From positions 496,001-560,000 of the forward strand of contig NZ_JADPKK010000023.1 in the NCBI RefSeq assembly GCF_023073915.1: a stretch of 64,000 nt of DNA, in the 5' to 3' direction. Position 1 is the first letter of the stretch, and each line of letters starts with the position of its first letter. The position numbers and the translations under genes were made by a program. Positions 1-9,682 of this stretch are shown piece by piece. The stretch is from Bradyrhizobium sp. 149. Lineage in GTDB: Bacteria > Pseudomonadota > Alphaproteobacteria > Rhizobiales > Xanthobacteraceae. The notes beneath the pieces were generated by a model that was given only the letters and a program-made list of their open reading frames with translations, had not been told where the DNA came from and did no database searches.

Positions 1-2
1 GC

Positions 3-308
3 CTGATGATCTACACGGCCAAGCGCATTTACGGACCGGAGCTGCTGCGAATGAACGCTGCATCCTTGTGCGTGCCGAGGGCGAAGCTGCTCGAAGAAGC
101 CACTTCGATTGCACGTACCATTGCCGACAAGGTTCCGCTCGCCGTGATTGCCGCCAAACGCTCGTTTGGCCTTACGGAGGAAATGCCGCTTCGCGACGGC
201 TATCGTTACGAGCAGAGCCAGACCGCAGCACTGGCGGAGACCGAGGACACCAAGGAGGCGCTGACGGCGTTCCGCGAAAAGCGAAAGCCGGTGTTCAAGG
301 GCCGGTGA
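3..308 (+). CDS. enoyl-CoA hydratase/isomerase family protein, C-terminal part (5' truncated by window)
   Basis: The frame is open back to the window edge, so the gene starts upstream. The visible ~101 residues have the C-terminal helical pattern of the crotonase superfamily: an ARTIADKVPLAVIAAKRSF stretch, followed by a helix rich in Glu and Ala that reads TEDTKEALTAFREKRKPVFKG. That last segment is the usual end of acyl-CoA hydratases and isomerases, whose C-terminal helices help to form the trimer and cover the acyl-CoA. The catalytic oxyanion-hole region lies outside the window, so the reaction (hydratase, isomerase or dehydratase) cannot be told. No partner gene is seen downstream on this strand within 290 bases. 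Confidence 0.85.
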   Translation: MMIYTAKRIYGPELLRMNAASLCVPRAKLLEEATSIARTIADKVPLAVIAAKRSFGLTEEMPLRDGYRYEQSQTAALAETEDTKEALTAFREKRKPVFKGR

Positions 309-601
309 GCTCATGCCGCAAGATGCGAAATGGATCGAGCTGCTCGATTGCCGCGGTCGTCTCCTATAGGGCACCCAAGCGGCCGCGCCGCGCAAGGCGA
401 ATTGGAAAAGCGGGAAGATGTCATCCGGCGGATCGGGGCGCAGGTGGGATAGGATCCTCGATTGGCTGCTAACGCCTTTCGAGTGCGGGAAAATAGACTT
501 AGCTCGGAACGTGCGTAGGGATCAGCGCCCGTAGGGAGCAACGTGATGAGTCACAAACGAGTGCAGCTCACGAGCTGCACAAAAACGGAGGAACGCAAAC
601 G

Positions 602-1879
602 ATGAAAGCACTTGCAACAATGGGCGTTGCGGCACTCGCTCTCTGCGCCTCGCCTTATCCGGGCAGGCTGTACGCCGCAGCGGAGTCACCACCTCAAGGG
701 CCGAGCGTTGGTGACCAGGATTTGTCGCCGTTCTACCGCTGGACCGGCGCTTTGCCCGAGAAGCCAGGACTCATGCTACGCCAGGAGGGGTTGCCCGATC
801 AGCCTGAGATCGTTGCGGTGGCAACGGCCCGAAGAATCTTGTACACTTCCACGGATGCAAGATGGCAATCCGGCATCATTCCGGTAAGCGGCACGCTTTA
901 TCTTCCGAAGCGAGCCGCGCCACAGGGCGGATGGCCGCTTGTTGCCTGGGCGCATGGCACGCTCGGCGTTTCCGACAGGTGTGCCCCGTCCTGGAGCAGG
1001 CATCGACCGCGGGACGGCGAGTACATCAACAATTGGCTGGAACAAGGCTTCGCTGTCGTTGCCACTGACTACCAGGGTCTTGGCGGCCCCGGCCCGCATC
1101 CCTATCTCAATTGGGGAGCAGAAGGACGCTCGGTGCTCGATGCCGCAAGAGCAGCGCTTGGCCATGCGAACGGACAGATCGCCAACGCCATCATCATCAC
1201 GGGTCAGTCGCAAGGCTCCGGCGCCGCTCTCGGCGCAACGCGTCTGGCGCCCTCTTACGCGCCCGACCTCAACATCAAGGCATCGATCGCAACCGGCATC
1301 ATTTCCGCGTTTCCCCCGGCAGATAAGAAGCCTTCAAGCGAGCAGAGTTTTGCGCGTTCAGTTCCGCCGCAACTCACCATTCTCATGATGATCGGCGGTG
1401 CTCTCGGGGACGACGCGATAAAGCCGGACGACCTCGTGACTGAGGTAGGCAAGCCACTGCTGCAGGCCGCCCGCGAGGGATGCAACGCGGAGCTTGCACA
1501 GGTCGTTCGCAGCAACGGCCTGACCCTGGCCAACAGCCTGAAAGATCCTGAAATCGCGGATCGTCTAAGTGCCGTCATAGACATGAGCCCGGTTCAAATG
1601 CCGGTACCGGTCTTTCTCGCCACAGGTCTGGCCGACAAGGCGATCCAACCGCAGCGCCAATATGCCGCTGTTGCAGCGCTCTGCGCTGCCGGGAGCCCCG
1701 TGGTTTGGAAGACCTATGCTGGCGTGAGCCATAACGGAACGGTGCACGCAGCCTATTCCGACGAGCTTGCATTCGTTCAGGCCGCGCTGGCGGGCAATCC
1801 AATGCAGTCCAATTGCGCTTCGATTGCCGAACCTGGGCCGGCGGGCGAGCCCTTACCCGGTTTCAAATTCAACGACTAA
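602..1879 (+). CDS. secreted alpha/beta-hydrolase, secretory-lipase-like
   Basis: A 425-residue protein with an N-terminal signal peptide (about residues 1-26, ending near YAAA). A nucleophile elbow GQSQG places the catalytic Ser at 203. A likely acid is Asp345 (ATGLADKAI) and a likely His is 377 (GVSHNGT), in the order expected of an alpha/beta hydrolase. An AWAHGTLG segment around 116-122 fits the oxyanion-hole loop, and the GDxxYINNWLEQGFAVVATDYQG region resembles secretory lipases of the LIP family. It probably hydrolyses esters or lipids in the periplasm or outside the cell; the substrate is unknown. The ATG follows a good AGGAG-type ribosome site about 8 bases upstream. It stands alone, between the hydratase end and a decayed region. 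Confidence 0.8.
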   Translation: MKALATMGVAALALCASPYPGRLYAAAESPPQGPSVGDQDLSPFYRWTGALPEKPGLMLRQEGLPDQPEIVAVATARRILYTSTDARWQSGIIPVSGTLYLPKRAAPQGGWPLVAWAHGTLGVSDRCAPSWSRHRPRDGEYINNWLEQGFAVVATDYQGLGGPGPHPYLNWGAEGRSVLDAARAALGHANGQIANAIIITGQSQGSGAALGATRLAPSYAPDLNIKASIATGIISAFPPADKKPSSEQSFARSVPPQLTILMMIGGALGDDAIKPDDLVTEVGKPLLQAAREGCNAELAQVVRSNGLTLANSLKDPEIADRLSAVIDMSPVQMPVPVFLATGLADKAIQPQRQYAAVAALCAAGSPVVWKTYAGVSHNGTVHAAYSDELAFVQAALAGNPMQSNCASIAEPGPAGEPLPGFKFND

Positions 1880-2088
1880 TGAGACCCCGAAACTACGCTT
1901 TAGGGTGATTCGCTCCCTGCCGTACCGTTCAGGGTCCGGCTCAAACGCCTCCGCGCGAGGCAGATCCCTTGGGCAATGATGGAGAGCCAGACTTCCGCAT
2001 CCGAGCAAGTCCGGCAGCCTGTCCCATGTTCACCGGACGGGACGGGAACGCTGTCACAACGGTAGCTTGTGACCCCAAAGCGAACAGG
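1880..2088. other. non-coding stretch, nothing recognised
   Basis: Short open frames here lack codon structure and ribosome sites. The stretch belongs to a 1.3-kb low-coding region (1880-3212) that also holds two decayed genes listed separately. I see no tRNA, clear promoter or repeat in this part. Confidence 0.5.
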
Positions 2089-2380
2089 CTATGGCAGCAT
2101 CGAAAGGTCAGTTGGTTCTGGTTCTGCACCCGCTGCTGTCAGCATCGCGTGGACCTGACCGCGGTGATGGGTCTGGTGGTTGAAGAGTTCAATAACACAG
2201 AGAGCCTTCGGCTTCCCGGTCCGAGTTGAACCATCCCGCGGATACCAAACATGCATCCCGTTGAGGTGTAGCTGCGATCGATTGAAAGAACGCACCTCGA
2301 TCCTTCCAGCGATCCACATTCGTCAGTCCATCAGCGGCAGTTACCAAAGAGGCGTTCTGCCAACTGTTGTAACGGGCCAT
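2089..2380 (-). pseudogene. DinB-family protein, decayed remnant
   Basis: Two minus-strand frames together give pieces of one DinB/YfiT-fold protein. The N-terminal piece starts MARYNSWQNASLVTAADGL and continues with DRGAFFQSIAAT, the usual first helix of these four-helix proteins. The C-terminal piece reads ELFNHQTHHRGQVHAML and ends PEPTDLSMLP, the typical last helix with its metal-binding His residues. The pieces lie in different frames, and the middle (roughly 70 residues, including the NHLLWxDxxW region) is missing, so the gene has both a frameshift and an internal deletion. Intact DinB proteins of this type are about 165 residues. The surrounding DNA is also degraded. Confidence 0.75.
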
Positions 2381-2604
2381 AAGTCAGGCAGTATTCGGCT
2401 GAGATCATTTTCTCGGGCTCCAATGGTTCTCGATGTTGCCGCTCAGGCCCCCGCCCTATAGTTCAGGATCGCGCGCACACAGATTTTGCATCAGCAGCGA
2501 ACGACGGCTTTGTCCGCACACCTCGGCGCTTTGCCGGCGAATCAGCAAGCTCCTGTTACTTCCCCGTCCAGAAGCGGGAGCTCAGCGGTTGATGTAAATC
2601 CAGA

Positions 2605-2879
2605 TCAGGAGGCGGCCGCTTGGTTTAGGCACTCTCGAAGCCAGGCATGAGCTCGGTCCTCCTGATTGCGCGGATGCCAGAGCGCGACGATGCGCGCAGG
2701 CGGAAGATCGAGCGGCGGCGGCGTAAGATCGAGCTCGTGAGCGAAGCGCATGAGAAAACGTCGCGGAAGGGTGCAGATGCAGTCGCTACGGGCAAGAATG
2801 ACGGGCGCCGCTGCAGGCATTCGACGTGATCGACCAGTTTCTCTCGGAACAGTATGAGCATGACTAGCGCGATCTTCGC
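2605..2879 (-). pseudogene. LysR-family regulator, C-terminal remnant with frameshift
   Basis: The minus strand encodes ARSDCICTLPRRFLMRFAHE followed by LDLPPARIVALWHPRNQED and AHAWLRECL, which is the conserved end of the LysR substrate-binding domain. An adjoining frame just upstream contributes AKIALVM, matching the strand that normally precedes it, so at least one frameshift separates them. No helix-turn-helix N-terminus is found upstream. I read it as the tail of a dead regulator. The match is to a family pattern only, so the assignment is moderate. Confidence 0.55.
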
Positions 2880-3212
2880 GGATCCCGCCGCGAGCACACA
2901 GGTGCTTCGCCTGATACGCCCCCATCGAAGGCCTAGGGCGATGAGACCATGTTGTGAATAGGGACGTCGCCACGCCAAGAAGCCACTCCACGGTGGCCGC
3001 ACCCGATTTACTGCGAGATGCGAGGCGCAATGGTCTGAGGCCCTCGCTCATCAGGAGGGCGAGAAAGCGCTGCGCGGTCCGCCTGTGCTTGACGGTTACA
3101 CTGATCACATTGTGGAGAGCAGCCTACTTCCCCGCTCTGAAAAAACACCGTTCGAAAAACCGTTTTAATTCGGCCCTCTCAAACGGTTTCTCTGGCTAAC
3201 GTCTTGTTTATT

Positions 3213-3288
<76 letters not shown>

Positions 3289-3423
3289 GAAAGGCGGCCA
3301 ATGCCTTGCGAGGTCGGTCGTTTAGCAAAGCGATCCAGGTCTGGCAAGCGACGCCACGCAAGTTTTCCAAGGGTTTGCCAAGGGCTGGCCAGGGGGTTGG
3401 CCAAGGGTTCGTCCACATCCCCC

Positions 3424-3456
3424 AAAAAGCGAAAAGCCGCTGGATTCCAGCGGCTT
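3424..3456 (-). terminator. Rho-independent terminator of the Spy/LTXXQ gene
   Basis: Read on the minus strand, AAGCCGCTGG pairs with CCAGCGGCTT across a 3-base loop (stem arms 3447-3456 and 3434-3443). It is followed by TTTTCGCTTTTT. It lies about 35 bases past the stop of the gene ending at 3490. Confidence 0.85.
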
Positions 3457-3489
3457 CGCCAGGGTTGATCCGAGACAACCCTTGAAAGC

Positions 3490-4098
3490 TCAGAGCCGGC
3501 CCTCGCGCTCCCGCTCCGGGCCGCCGTCGCGGTCGAAACGGTCACGGTGGAAGTGGTCCATGCCGCGCTCCATCATGCGGTCCATGCCGCGTTCCATGAA
3601 GTGGTGGCGCGGCCCGTCTTCGCCGCCGCCGAACGGGCCGCGGTGGCGGGTCAGCACAGCGAGGCGCCGCTTCTGGCCCTCATCCAGGGTCTTGTAGAGC
3701 GGATCGGCGGCATCGGCGATCTTCTTCAGGGCCGACGACGTTGCGCCCATGTCCTCGGCGCGCTGGCGCAGGCGGGCGACCGGATCCTCCGGCTTGTTCG
3801 CGTCCTTGTTGGCGTCGCCGGGACCGGCATTCATCCGCGCATTGGCACGGTCGATACGCAGCTTGGCGAAGTCGCGCACGGCGGCCTCGACCGGCGGCCA
3901 CAGCTTCTCCTGATCGGCGTTGAGCTTCAGCCCGGCATGGACGGCGGCGATCCGCGCGTCGACCATGGCGGCGCGGTCTTCCGGGTTCATGCGGATGTGG
4001 CGCATGTGCTCCATCCACGGGCGATGATATTGGGCATAGACCGCGCCCGAGCCGGCGATGCTGAGCACGGCGATGGCGGCAATGGTGAACTTCCTCAT
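3490..4098 (-). CDS. Spy/CpxP-type LTXXQ-motif periplasmic protein
   Basis: A 202-residue exported protein. The start at 4098 (MRKFTIAAIAVLS) is chosen over an upstream ATG at 4155 because AGGAG sits 8 bases before it and a signal peptide begins there, ending near VYAQ. The mature part is helical and charged, with GLKLNADQEKLWPPVE (the LTXXQ-like motif) and a second GQKRRLAVL helix, as in Spy/CpxP relatives that bind unfolded or misfolded envelope proteins or metals. The C-terminus is a low-complexity tail of His, Met, Arg and Asp (repeats of MERGMDxMM and HFHRDRFDRD) that could bind metal. The gene is monocistronic with its own terminator. A role in envelope or metal stress is inferred from family only. 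Confidence 0.75.
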   Translation of the reverse strand: MRKFTIAAIAVLSIAGSGAVYAQYHRPWMEHMRHIRMNPEDRAAMVDARIAAVHAGLKLNADQEKLWPPVEAAVRDFAKLRIDRANARMNAGPGDANKDANKPEDPVARLRQRAEDMGATSSALKKIADAADPLYKTLDEGQKRRLAVLTRHRGPFGGGEDGPRHHFMERGMDRMMERGMDHFHRDRFDRDGGPEREREGRL

Positions 4099-4240
4099 GC
4101 GAACTCTCCTCTGGAAGGATCTCGTGAGGATGGGCGCAGCGCGGCTCACGCGCAACTTACAACTTGGACAGGAACGCGTTCTTTCGAAGATCTAACGCTC
4201 CTGAATTTTCATTCAGTCGCAATCGGAAATCATTCGCAAC

Positions 4241-4272
4241 AAAGGGGCTTCCGCGCCCGGCACGGAAGCCCC
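4241..4272 (-). terminator. terminator downstream of dctP-like gene
   Basis: A 10-bp perfect stem GGGGCTTCCG/CGGAAGCCCC (4244-4253 and 4263-4272) with a 9-base loop. On the minus strand it is followed by TTTGTTG. It begins about 20 bases past the stop at 4293. Confidence 0.75.
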
Positions 4273-4292
4273 TCCATTCATTGTGCGTTCAA

Positions 4293-5297
4293 TCAGTTCG
4301 TCGTGCTCTTCGCTTCCTTCTGGAATTCGTCGATCAGCGGCTGGCCGACGCGGCCCGCGGCATCCTTGTAGACCGGCTCCATAGCCTTGCGCATCGCCTC
4401 GTCCTGCTCCGGCGTGAGCTTGATGATTTCGCTCTTGCCGCTCTTTCTGATCTCGGCGAGGGCGTCCTCGTTCTCCTTCTGCGACTGCGTATTGTTGAAG
4501 TCGGTCGCTTCCTTCATCGCCTTCGTAAGCTGGTCGCGGATGTCGGCCGGCAGGTCGTCCCAGAACTTCTTGTTCACGATCACAACGTAGCCGATGTAAC
4601 CGTGGTTGGACTCGGTGATGTACTTCTGCACCTCGTGCATCTTCTGGGTATAGATGTTCGACCAGGTGTTCTCCTGCCCGTCGACCACACCGGTCTGGAG
4701 CGCCTGATAGACTTCGCCGAATGCCATCACCTGCGGCAGCGAGCTGAGCGCCTTGAACTGGGCCTGGAGCACGCGCGAGGACTGGATGCGGAACTTGACG
4801 CCCTGATAGTCCGCCGGCGTCACCAGCTTTTTGTTGGCGCTCATCTGCTTGAAGCCATTGTCCCAATAGGCCAGGCCCGTGATGCCCTTGGAATCCAGCA
4901 GCTTGAGCAGCCGAAGGCCGAGCGGGCCTTCTGTCACCTTCCGCAGCGTCTTCAGGTCGGGAAGGATGTAGGGGAGATCGAACACCTCGAACTCGCGGAT
5001 GCCGAGCGGGCCGAACTTGGAGTTGGACGGCGCCAGCATCTGCACGCTGCCGAGCTGGAGCGCCTCGAGCTCTTCCTTGTCCTTGTAGAGCGTCGAGTTC
5101 GGATAGACTTCGACCTTGACCTTGCCGCCGGTGTACTTCTCGGCAAGCTCCTTGAATTTCTCCGACGCCTTGCCCTTCGGCGTGTCGGTGGCCACCACGT
5201 GGCTGAACTTGATAATGATCGGCGATTGGGCCGATGCCGGTCCGGTCAAGCCAAGTGCCAGGACCGCGATGGACGCGGCGATTGCGAAGGTGCGCAT
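4293..5297 (-). CDS. dctP: TRAP transporter substrate-binding protein, DctP family
   Basis: 334 residues with a signal peptide (cleavage near ASAQ, residue 24). The mature part has DctP hallmarks: IIKFSHVVATDTPKGKA at the start, KVKVEVYPNSTLYKDKEELEALQLGSVQM, then KFRIQSSRVLQAQFKALSSLP with the conserved Arg that binds the substrate carboxylate, and QTGVVDGQENTWSNIY. It would capture a C4-dicarboxylate or related organic acid in the periplasm for a TRAP permease. No dctQ or dctM gene is found in the window, so it is an orphan here and must use a permease encoded elsewhere. It lies downstream of leuA on the same strand with a GC-rich hairpin (5326-5348) between them, so co-transcription is uncertain. 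Confidence 0.9.
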   Translation of the reverse strand: MRTFAIAASIAVLALGLTGPASAQSPIIIKFSHVVATDTPKGKASEKFKELAEKYTGGKVKVEVYPNSTLYKDKEELEALQLGSVQMLAPSNSKFGPLGIREFEVFDLPYILPDLKTLRKVTEGPLGLRLLKLLDSKGITGLAYWDNGFKQMSANKKLVTPADYQGVKFRIQSSRVLQAQFKALSSLPQVMAFGEVYQALQTGVVDGQENTWSNIYTQKMHEVQKYITESNHGYIGYVVIVNKKFWDDLPADIRDQLTKAMKEATDFNNTQSQKENEDALAEIRKSGKSEIIKLTPEQDEAMRKAMEPVYKDAAGRVGQPLIDEFQKEAKSTTN

Positions 5298-5325
5298 AAT
5301 CTCTATCTCTCCATGTTATTATTTG

Positions 5326-5348
5326 GGCCGCCCGGCGGGCGGGCGGCC
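5326..5348 (-). other. GC-rich hairpin between leuA and dctP
   Basis: GGCCGCCC (5326-5333) pairs with GGGCGGCC (5341-5348) around a 7-base loop. There is no U-run after it on the minus strand, so it is not a clear terminator. It could slow or block leuA read-through, or be incidental in GC-rich DNA. Confidence 0.4.
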
Positions 5349-5488
5349 AATCTTCATGTCGGCAGCATCAATACAGGCCGACATCGCCACCTGCTATTGG
5401 CCGTTAGCAGGGCAGCCATTCATGGTGAACGCCCGAAAGCACCGCCGTACCGCCTCTATCGCCCGCGGGAGAGGCGAAGGCAGCAACG

Positions 5489-7051
<1,563 letters not shown>

Positions 7052-7090
7052 TTCGAAAATTCCTTTTGAGCTTTTGCGCCGTCAGTCTTC

Positions 7091-7168
7091 TGGGCGCTTG
7101 AGGTGTCCGGTGATCTCGACCAAACCCCTGAGCGCCCAGGCGCATGGCGCCCAGCCGGCCCTCAGGGG
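7091..7168 (-). promoter_or_regulatory. candidate attenuator of leuA (mutually exclusive hairpins)
   Basis: Read on the minus strand, hairpin A starts within the stop region of the leader ORF. CCCCTGAG (7161-7168) pairs with CTCAGGGG (7125-7132), with an inner GGCGC/GCGCC stem. Its 3' arm includes TGGGCGCT (7131-7138), which can instead pair perfectly with AGCGCCCA (7091-7098), forming hairpin B. A GGCCGG in the 5' arm of A (7155-7160) can also pair with CCGGCC inside the leader ORF (7213-7218). This 1:2, 2:3, 3:4 arrangement is what ribosome-mediated attenuation uses. A strong U-run is lacking after either hairpin, so the mechanism (termination or control of translation) is not settled. Confidence 0.45.
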
Positions 7169-7281
7169 CAAGTAAGAAGAAGACCGCCGATAAGGAGGGT
7201 GGGCAACAGCGCGGCCGGGATCGTGGCGGCGGCCAGAGCCACCTCCCCCGAAATCCCATCGATTTGGCCGCGAATCAGCAT
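7162..7281 (-). CDS. candidate leucine leader peptide of leuA
   Basis: A 39-codon ORF reading MLIRGQIDGISGEV, then a Leu/Ala-rich half that ends LLIGGLLLTCP. It has nine Leu in all, including a run of three consecutive CTT codons five codons before the stop. It sits directly ahead of the hairpins before leuA, the position expected of a leu leader peptide. No ribosome site precedes the ATG, but a TTGACC box ends 30 bases upstream, so the transcript could start at the ATG itself. Leaderless leader peptides are known for trpL in rhizobia. The overlapping frame of the long minus-strand ORF (MGFRGRW...) has no such logic. Support is composition and position only. Confidence 0.5.
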   Translation of the reverse strand: MLIRGQIDGISGEVALAAATIPAALLPTLLIGGLLLTCP

Positions 7282-7287
7282 TGCCAG

Positions 7288-7317
7288 ACCCTGTTGAGCC
7301 CTCAAATCCTCGGTCAA
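7288..7317 (-). promoter_or_regulatory. candidate promoter for leader-leuA
   Basis: On the minus strand TTGACC (7312-7317) lies 18 bases before CAGGGT (7288-7293). The -35 match is good. The -10 match is poor, keeping only the conserved second A and last T. It would start transcription at or next to the leader ATG at 7281. Confidence 0.3.
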
Positions 7318-7427
7318 AACCGTTGACGGTTGGTTGCCGGGAAGCTCGATGGGCCGTTTCTAGACGAGAAATGGCAGCAACTGCAACGCCAAAAGATGGA
7401 CAGAAGGGTTGACCTGGTTTCCCCCGG

Positions 7428-8759
7428 CTATTGCCGGGGCGGCGGCACGAGATCGAGCAACCGCTCGCGGACGCTCACTTCCAGAGGCGCGTTGCAGACC
7501 GGCCGATTGTAGAAGCCGCTGCTGCGACACAAGGTGGGCGTCGGACCGCGAAGATCACCGGCTTGGCAGGCGAGGCAAATTCGGAACGCCGCCGCCTCAA
7601 GCTGGAGCGAATAGTCGAGCGTCGATGCAGCCGGCTCGGACGGCTGGAAGAGCTGGCTGCCCTTGATGTTCTGGAACCAGGTGTCGATGTGGCCCTTCAC
7701 CTTCGCGGGATTGGCGACGTCGTCCATGTTGAAGCGGCTGTCGAGCAGTCCGATCGAGGCTCGCGGCGTGCGCGCCGCCGAGTGGCACGACAGGCAGGAT
7801 GAGCGGATATTGTCGGCAGGTCCGTTGGCGCGCCCCATGAAGCCCATGGTGAGACGCTGGTCCCAGCCATAGGTCACGTTCCGCAAATCGGGATTGATCC
7901 AGCTCTCACGGATCGCACCGTCGTAGACACCGGGGTCGTTGCCCCATTGCAGCGATACCGGCACGAGATTGTCGAACAGGGCGTCGCCCTTCGCCGGGCC
8001 GCGCCACACAAACGTGCCGAACACCCATCCGGTGTCCAGCGACCGGCCGGTCTTCGCTGAATCCTTCACTGAAATATCGACCTGAAGCAGGCGCAACGAC
8101 CGGATCGTGCGGGTGCTGGGATCCTGACCGCCGGAGCCAGCGCCCAAATTGTCGATAAAGGCGTCGTATTCCGGTGCGCCCTGGAGGTAGGCAACTTCGT
8201 CGGGTGAGGCATCGGTGAACAGAAATTTGACGGAGACGGTGTCATTCGGAAATTTCATTGCGACCGGGAAGGCTGGGTTGCAGGGCTCGGCGAAGACCTC
8301 CCCGAAGACCGCTGCTCCCGGCTTGTTGTAGAAGCCGACCGCCCAGACCTGGGAGCCTCGTGTGTTGGTCTTGGACAGATCGCCGGGATCGGGGCCGCGT
8401 TCCTTGGTCAGCCCCATCAACGGCTCGCGCCCGGAGTTTCCGTAGTCGAGCCATTGCGAGATCCACCACTCCTCCTGACCGGTGCCGACGAGCTTGCGAT
8501 CCGCGATCTTGAAGGACGTCTTCGCGGTACTGAGCACGGCATTCATGTAGTCAGCCGGCTTGGTGCGAAAATCGACCGATTCCCAAGGCTGCGGATCGTT
8601 GGGATTGGGGCGCGCCGGCGGATAGTCGACTCGCCACTTGGCCGCGGCAACCGTACCATTCGCCTTCATTGTACTCGCCGAAAAGCTCTGACACTCATCG
8701 GCCTGGCACGACGAGCCCGCGATCATGGCCAGAACGACGACAACCCCTGCCGCTCTCAT
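7428..8759 (-). CDS. secreted c-type heme protein with a single CxxCH motif, function unknown
   Basis: 443 residues from the start at 8759 (MRAAGVVVVLAMIAGSSC), chosen because AGGAG lies 7 bases upstream; an in-frame start at 8801 has no such site. A signal peptide is followed by a large non-repetitive domain with several Trp-rich segments (EEWWISQWLDYG, WAVGFYNKPGAAVFGEVF). A single heme-attachment motif CLSCH lies near residues 322-326 in SSCLSCHSAAR. The protein is thus probably a periplasmic monoheme cytochrome-like oxidoreductase or electron carrier. More Cys residues follow near the C-terminus (CLACQ, CRSS, VCNA). The family resembles uncharacterised cytochrome P460/peroxidase-associated proteins only loosely; I do not assign a reaction. 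It precedes leuA on the same strand with about 146 bases between. Confidence 0.6.
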   Translation of the reverse strand: MRAAGVVVVLAMIAGSSCQADECQSFSASTMKANGTVAAAKWRVDYPPARPNPNDPQPWESVDFRTKPADYMNAVLSTAKTSFKIADRKLVGTGQEEWWISQWLDYGNSGREPLMGLTKERGPDPGDLSKTNTRGSQVWAVGFYNKPGAAVFGEVFAEPCNPAFPVAMKFPNDTVSVKFLFTDASPDEVAYLQGAPEYDAFIDNLGAGSGGQDPSTRTIRSLRLLQVDISVKDSAKTGRSLDTGWVFGTFVWRGPAKGDALFDNLVPVSLQWGNDPGVYDGAIRESWINPDLRNVTYGWDQRLTMGFMGRANGPADNIRSSCLSCHSAARTPRASIGLLDSRFNMDDVANPAKVKGHIDTWFQNIKGSQLFQPSEPAASTLDYSLQLEAAAFRICLACQAGDLRGPTPTLCRSSGFYNRPVCNAPLEVSVRERLLDLVPPPRQ

Positions 8760-9134
8760 GACGGGCTCCTTTGCGCCTGCCGGTGAATCCAGTCGAACCA
8801 TGATTAGGCGCTATGCAGCATCACGTGCGTGAGATAGTTCACACAACCTGGGCGAATTGCACCAGCGAATCGCCGCACGTCGCGCGAGGTGGCACTGCAC
8901 GCGCGCTTTCGCCGGCTGCCCAGTTTGGCAACATGATGGCTCGCGCCGCCCGCGGTCTGCTGCCGCCGACTCAGTAATCTTGCCCGCAACGAGCCCATGA
9001 CCGGCACAAGGGCGACCCGACGCGTTCGTCTTTCGCTTTCAGGGAGGTGGACTCGATGCGCAGACACGCCTCTGCGCTCCGACCCACTCGGGCTCCGGGG
9101 CTACAGACTGATCAGCCGTCCGGCGATCTGGCCG
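8760..9134. other. intergenic, nothing recognised
   Basis: A 375-base gap between two minus-strand genes. Open frames on both strands lack ribosome sites and recognisable sequence. A strong structured RNA or repeat is not apparent by eye. Promoter signals for the c-heme gene are presumably at its left edge but none is clear. Confidence 0.4.
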
Positions 9135-9443
9135 CTACCCAACGCGGCGGGCGCGGGCCCTGCTTTCCCAGCGATCCAGCATCTGACCGAGCTCGCCGGT
9201 GGCGACCGGCGCGGCCCTACCGGCGCTCGCGATCTCGTTGGTGTTGGCGGGTGAGTTGGCACTGAGCCAATCCGGCTCGGTGTATTCACGCCAGCGGCGC
9301 GCCTCGGCTCGCCGTTTGCGGGAAACGTAGTCGCGGGTGAAATAGCCGGCCGCAAATGCAATCCCGAGCAGCAAAACCAGTACGACGACACCAACTGCCA
9401 CAGTGAACTCCGACTTACGCCCCGAGTGACGTTCTGCCAGCAT
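9135..9443 (-). CDS. small single-pass membrane protein, unknown function
   Basis: The start at 9443 (MLAERHSGRKSEF) gives 102 residues; the frame extends upstream to 9614 but that part is Ser/Thr/Gly-rich and does not look coding. One clear transmembrane helix (about 13-35, TVAVGVVVLVLLLGIAFAAG) is followed by a basic stretch RDYVSRKRRAEARRWREY, so the C-terminus is probably cytoplasmic. The tail is soluble and ends WESRARARRVG. I do not recognise a family. It is next to, and divergent from, the gluconolactonase gene. Confidence 0.5.
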   Translation of the reverse strand: MLAERHSGRKSEFTVAVGVVVLVLLLGIAFAAGYFTRDYVSRKRRAEARRWREYTEPDWLSANSPANTNEIASAGRAAPVATGELGQMLDRWESRARARRVG

Positions 9444-9682
9444 CGCGCAGGACGTCAAGCCTTGACATGCTCCATAGCTTGGCAATGTCCCGCAACCAGT
9501 TCCGGTAAACCCCGTCACGCGGGACGAATTTGTCGTTTCCATGTTCGAAGTTGCAGCGCTTTTGCCGCCCCGATATCGCGCGGAGGATGCGTACCTCCCC
9601 CTCGAAACCGTCATCGGACCGGACTAACCTTCCCCTGCTCGGCCGGATCAACCGGCCAGCCGAACATGACCGGGAGGACGCG

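Noticed and set aside
8757..8759. Lipobox reading of the c-heme protein's signal (AGSSC)
   Set aside because: The residues before the Cys do not fit the L-[AS]-[GA]-C pattern, so a normal Sec signal is more likely.
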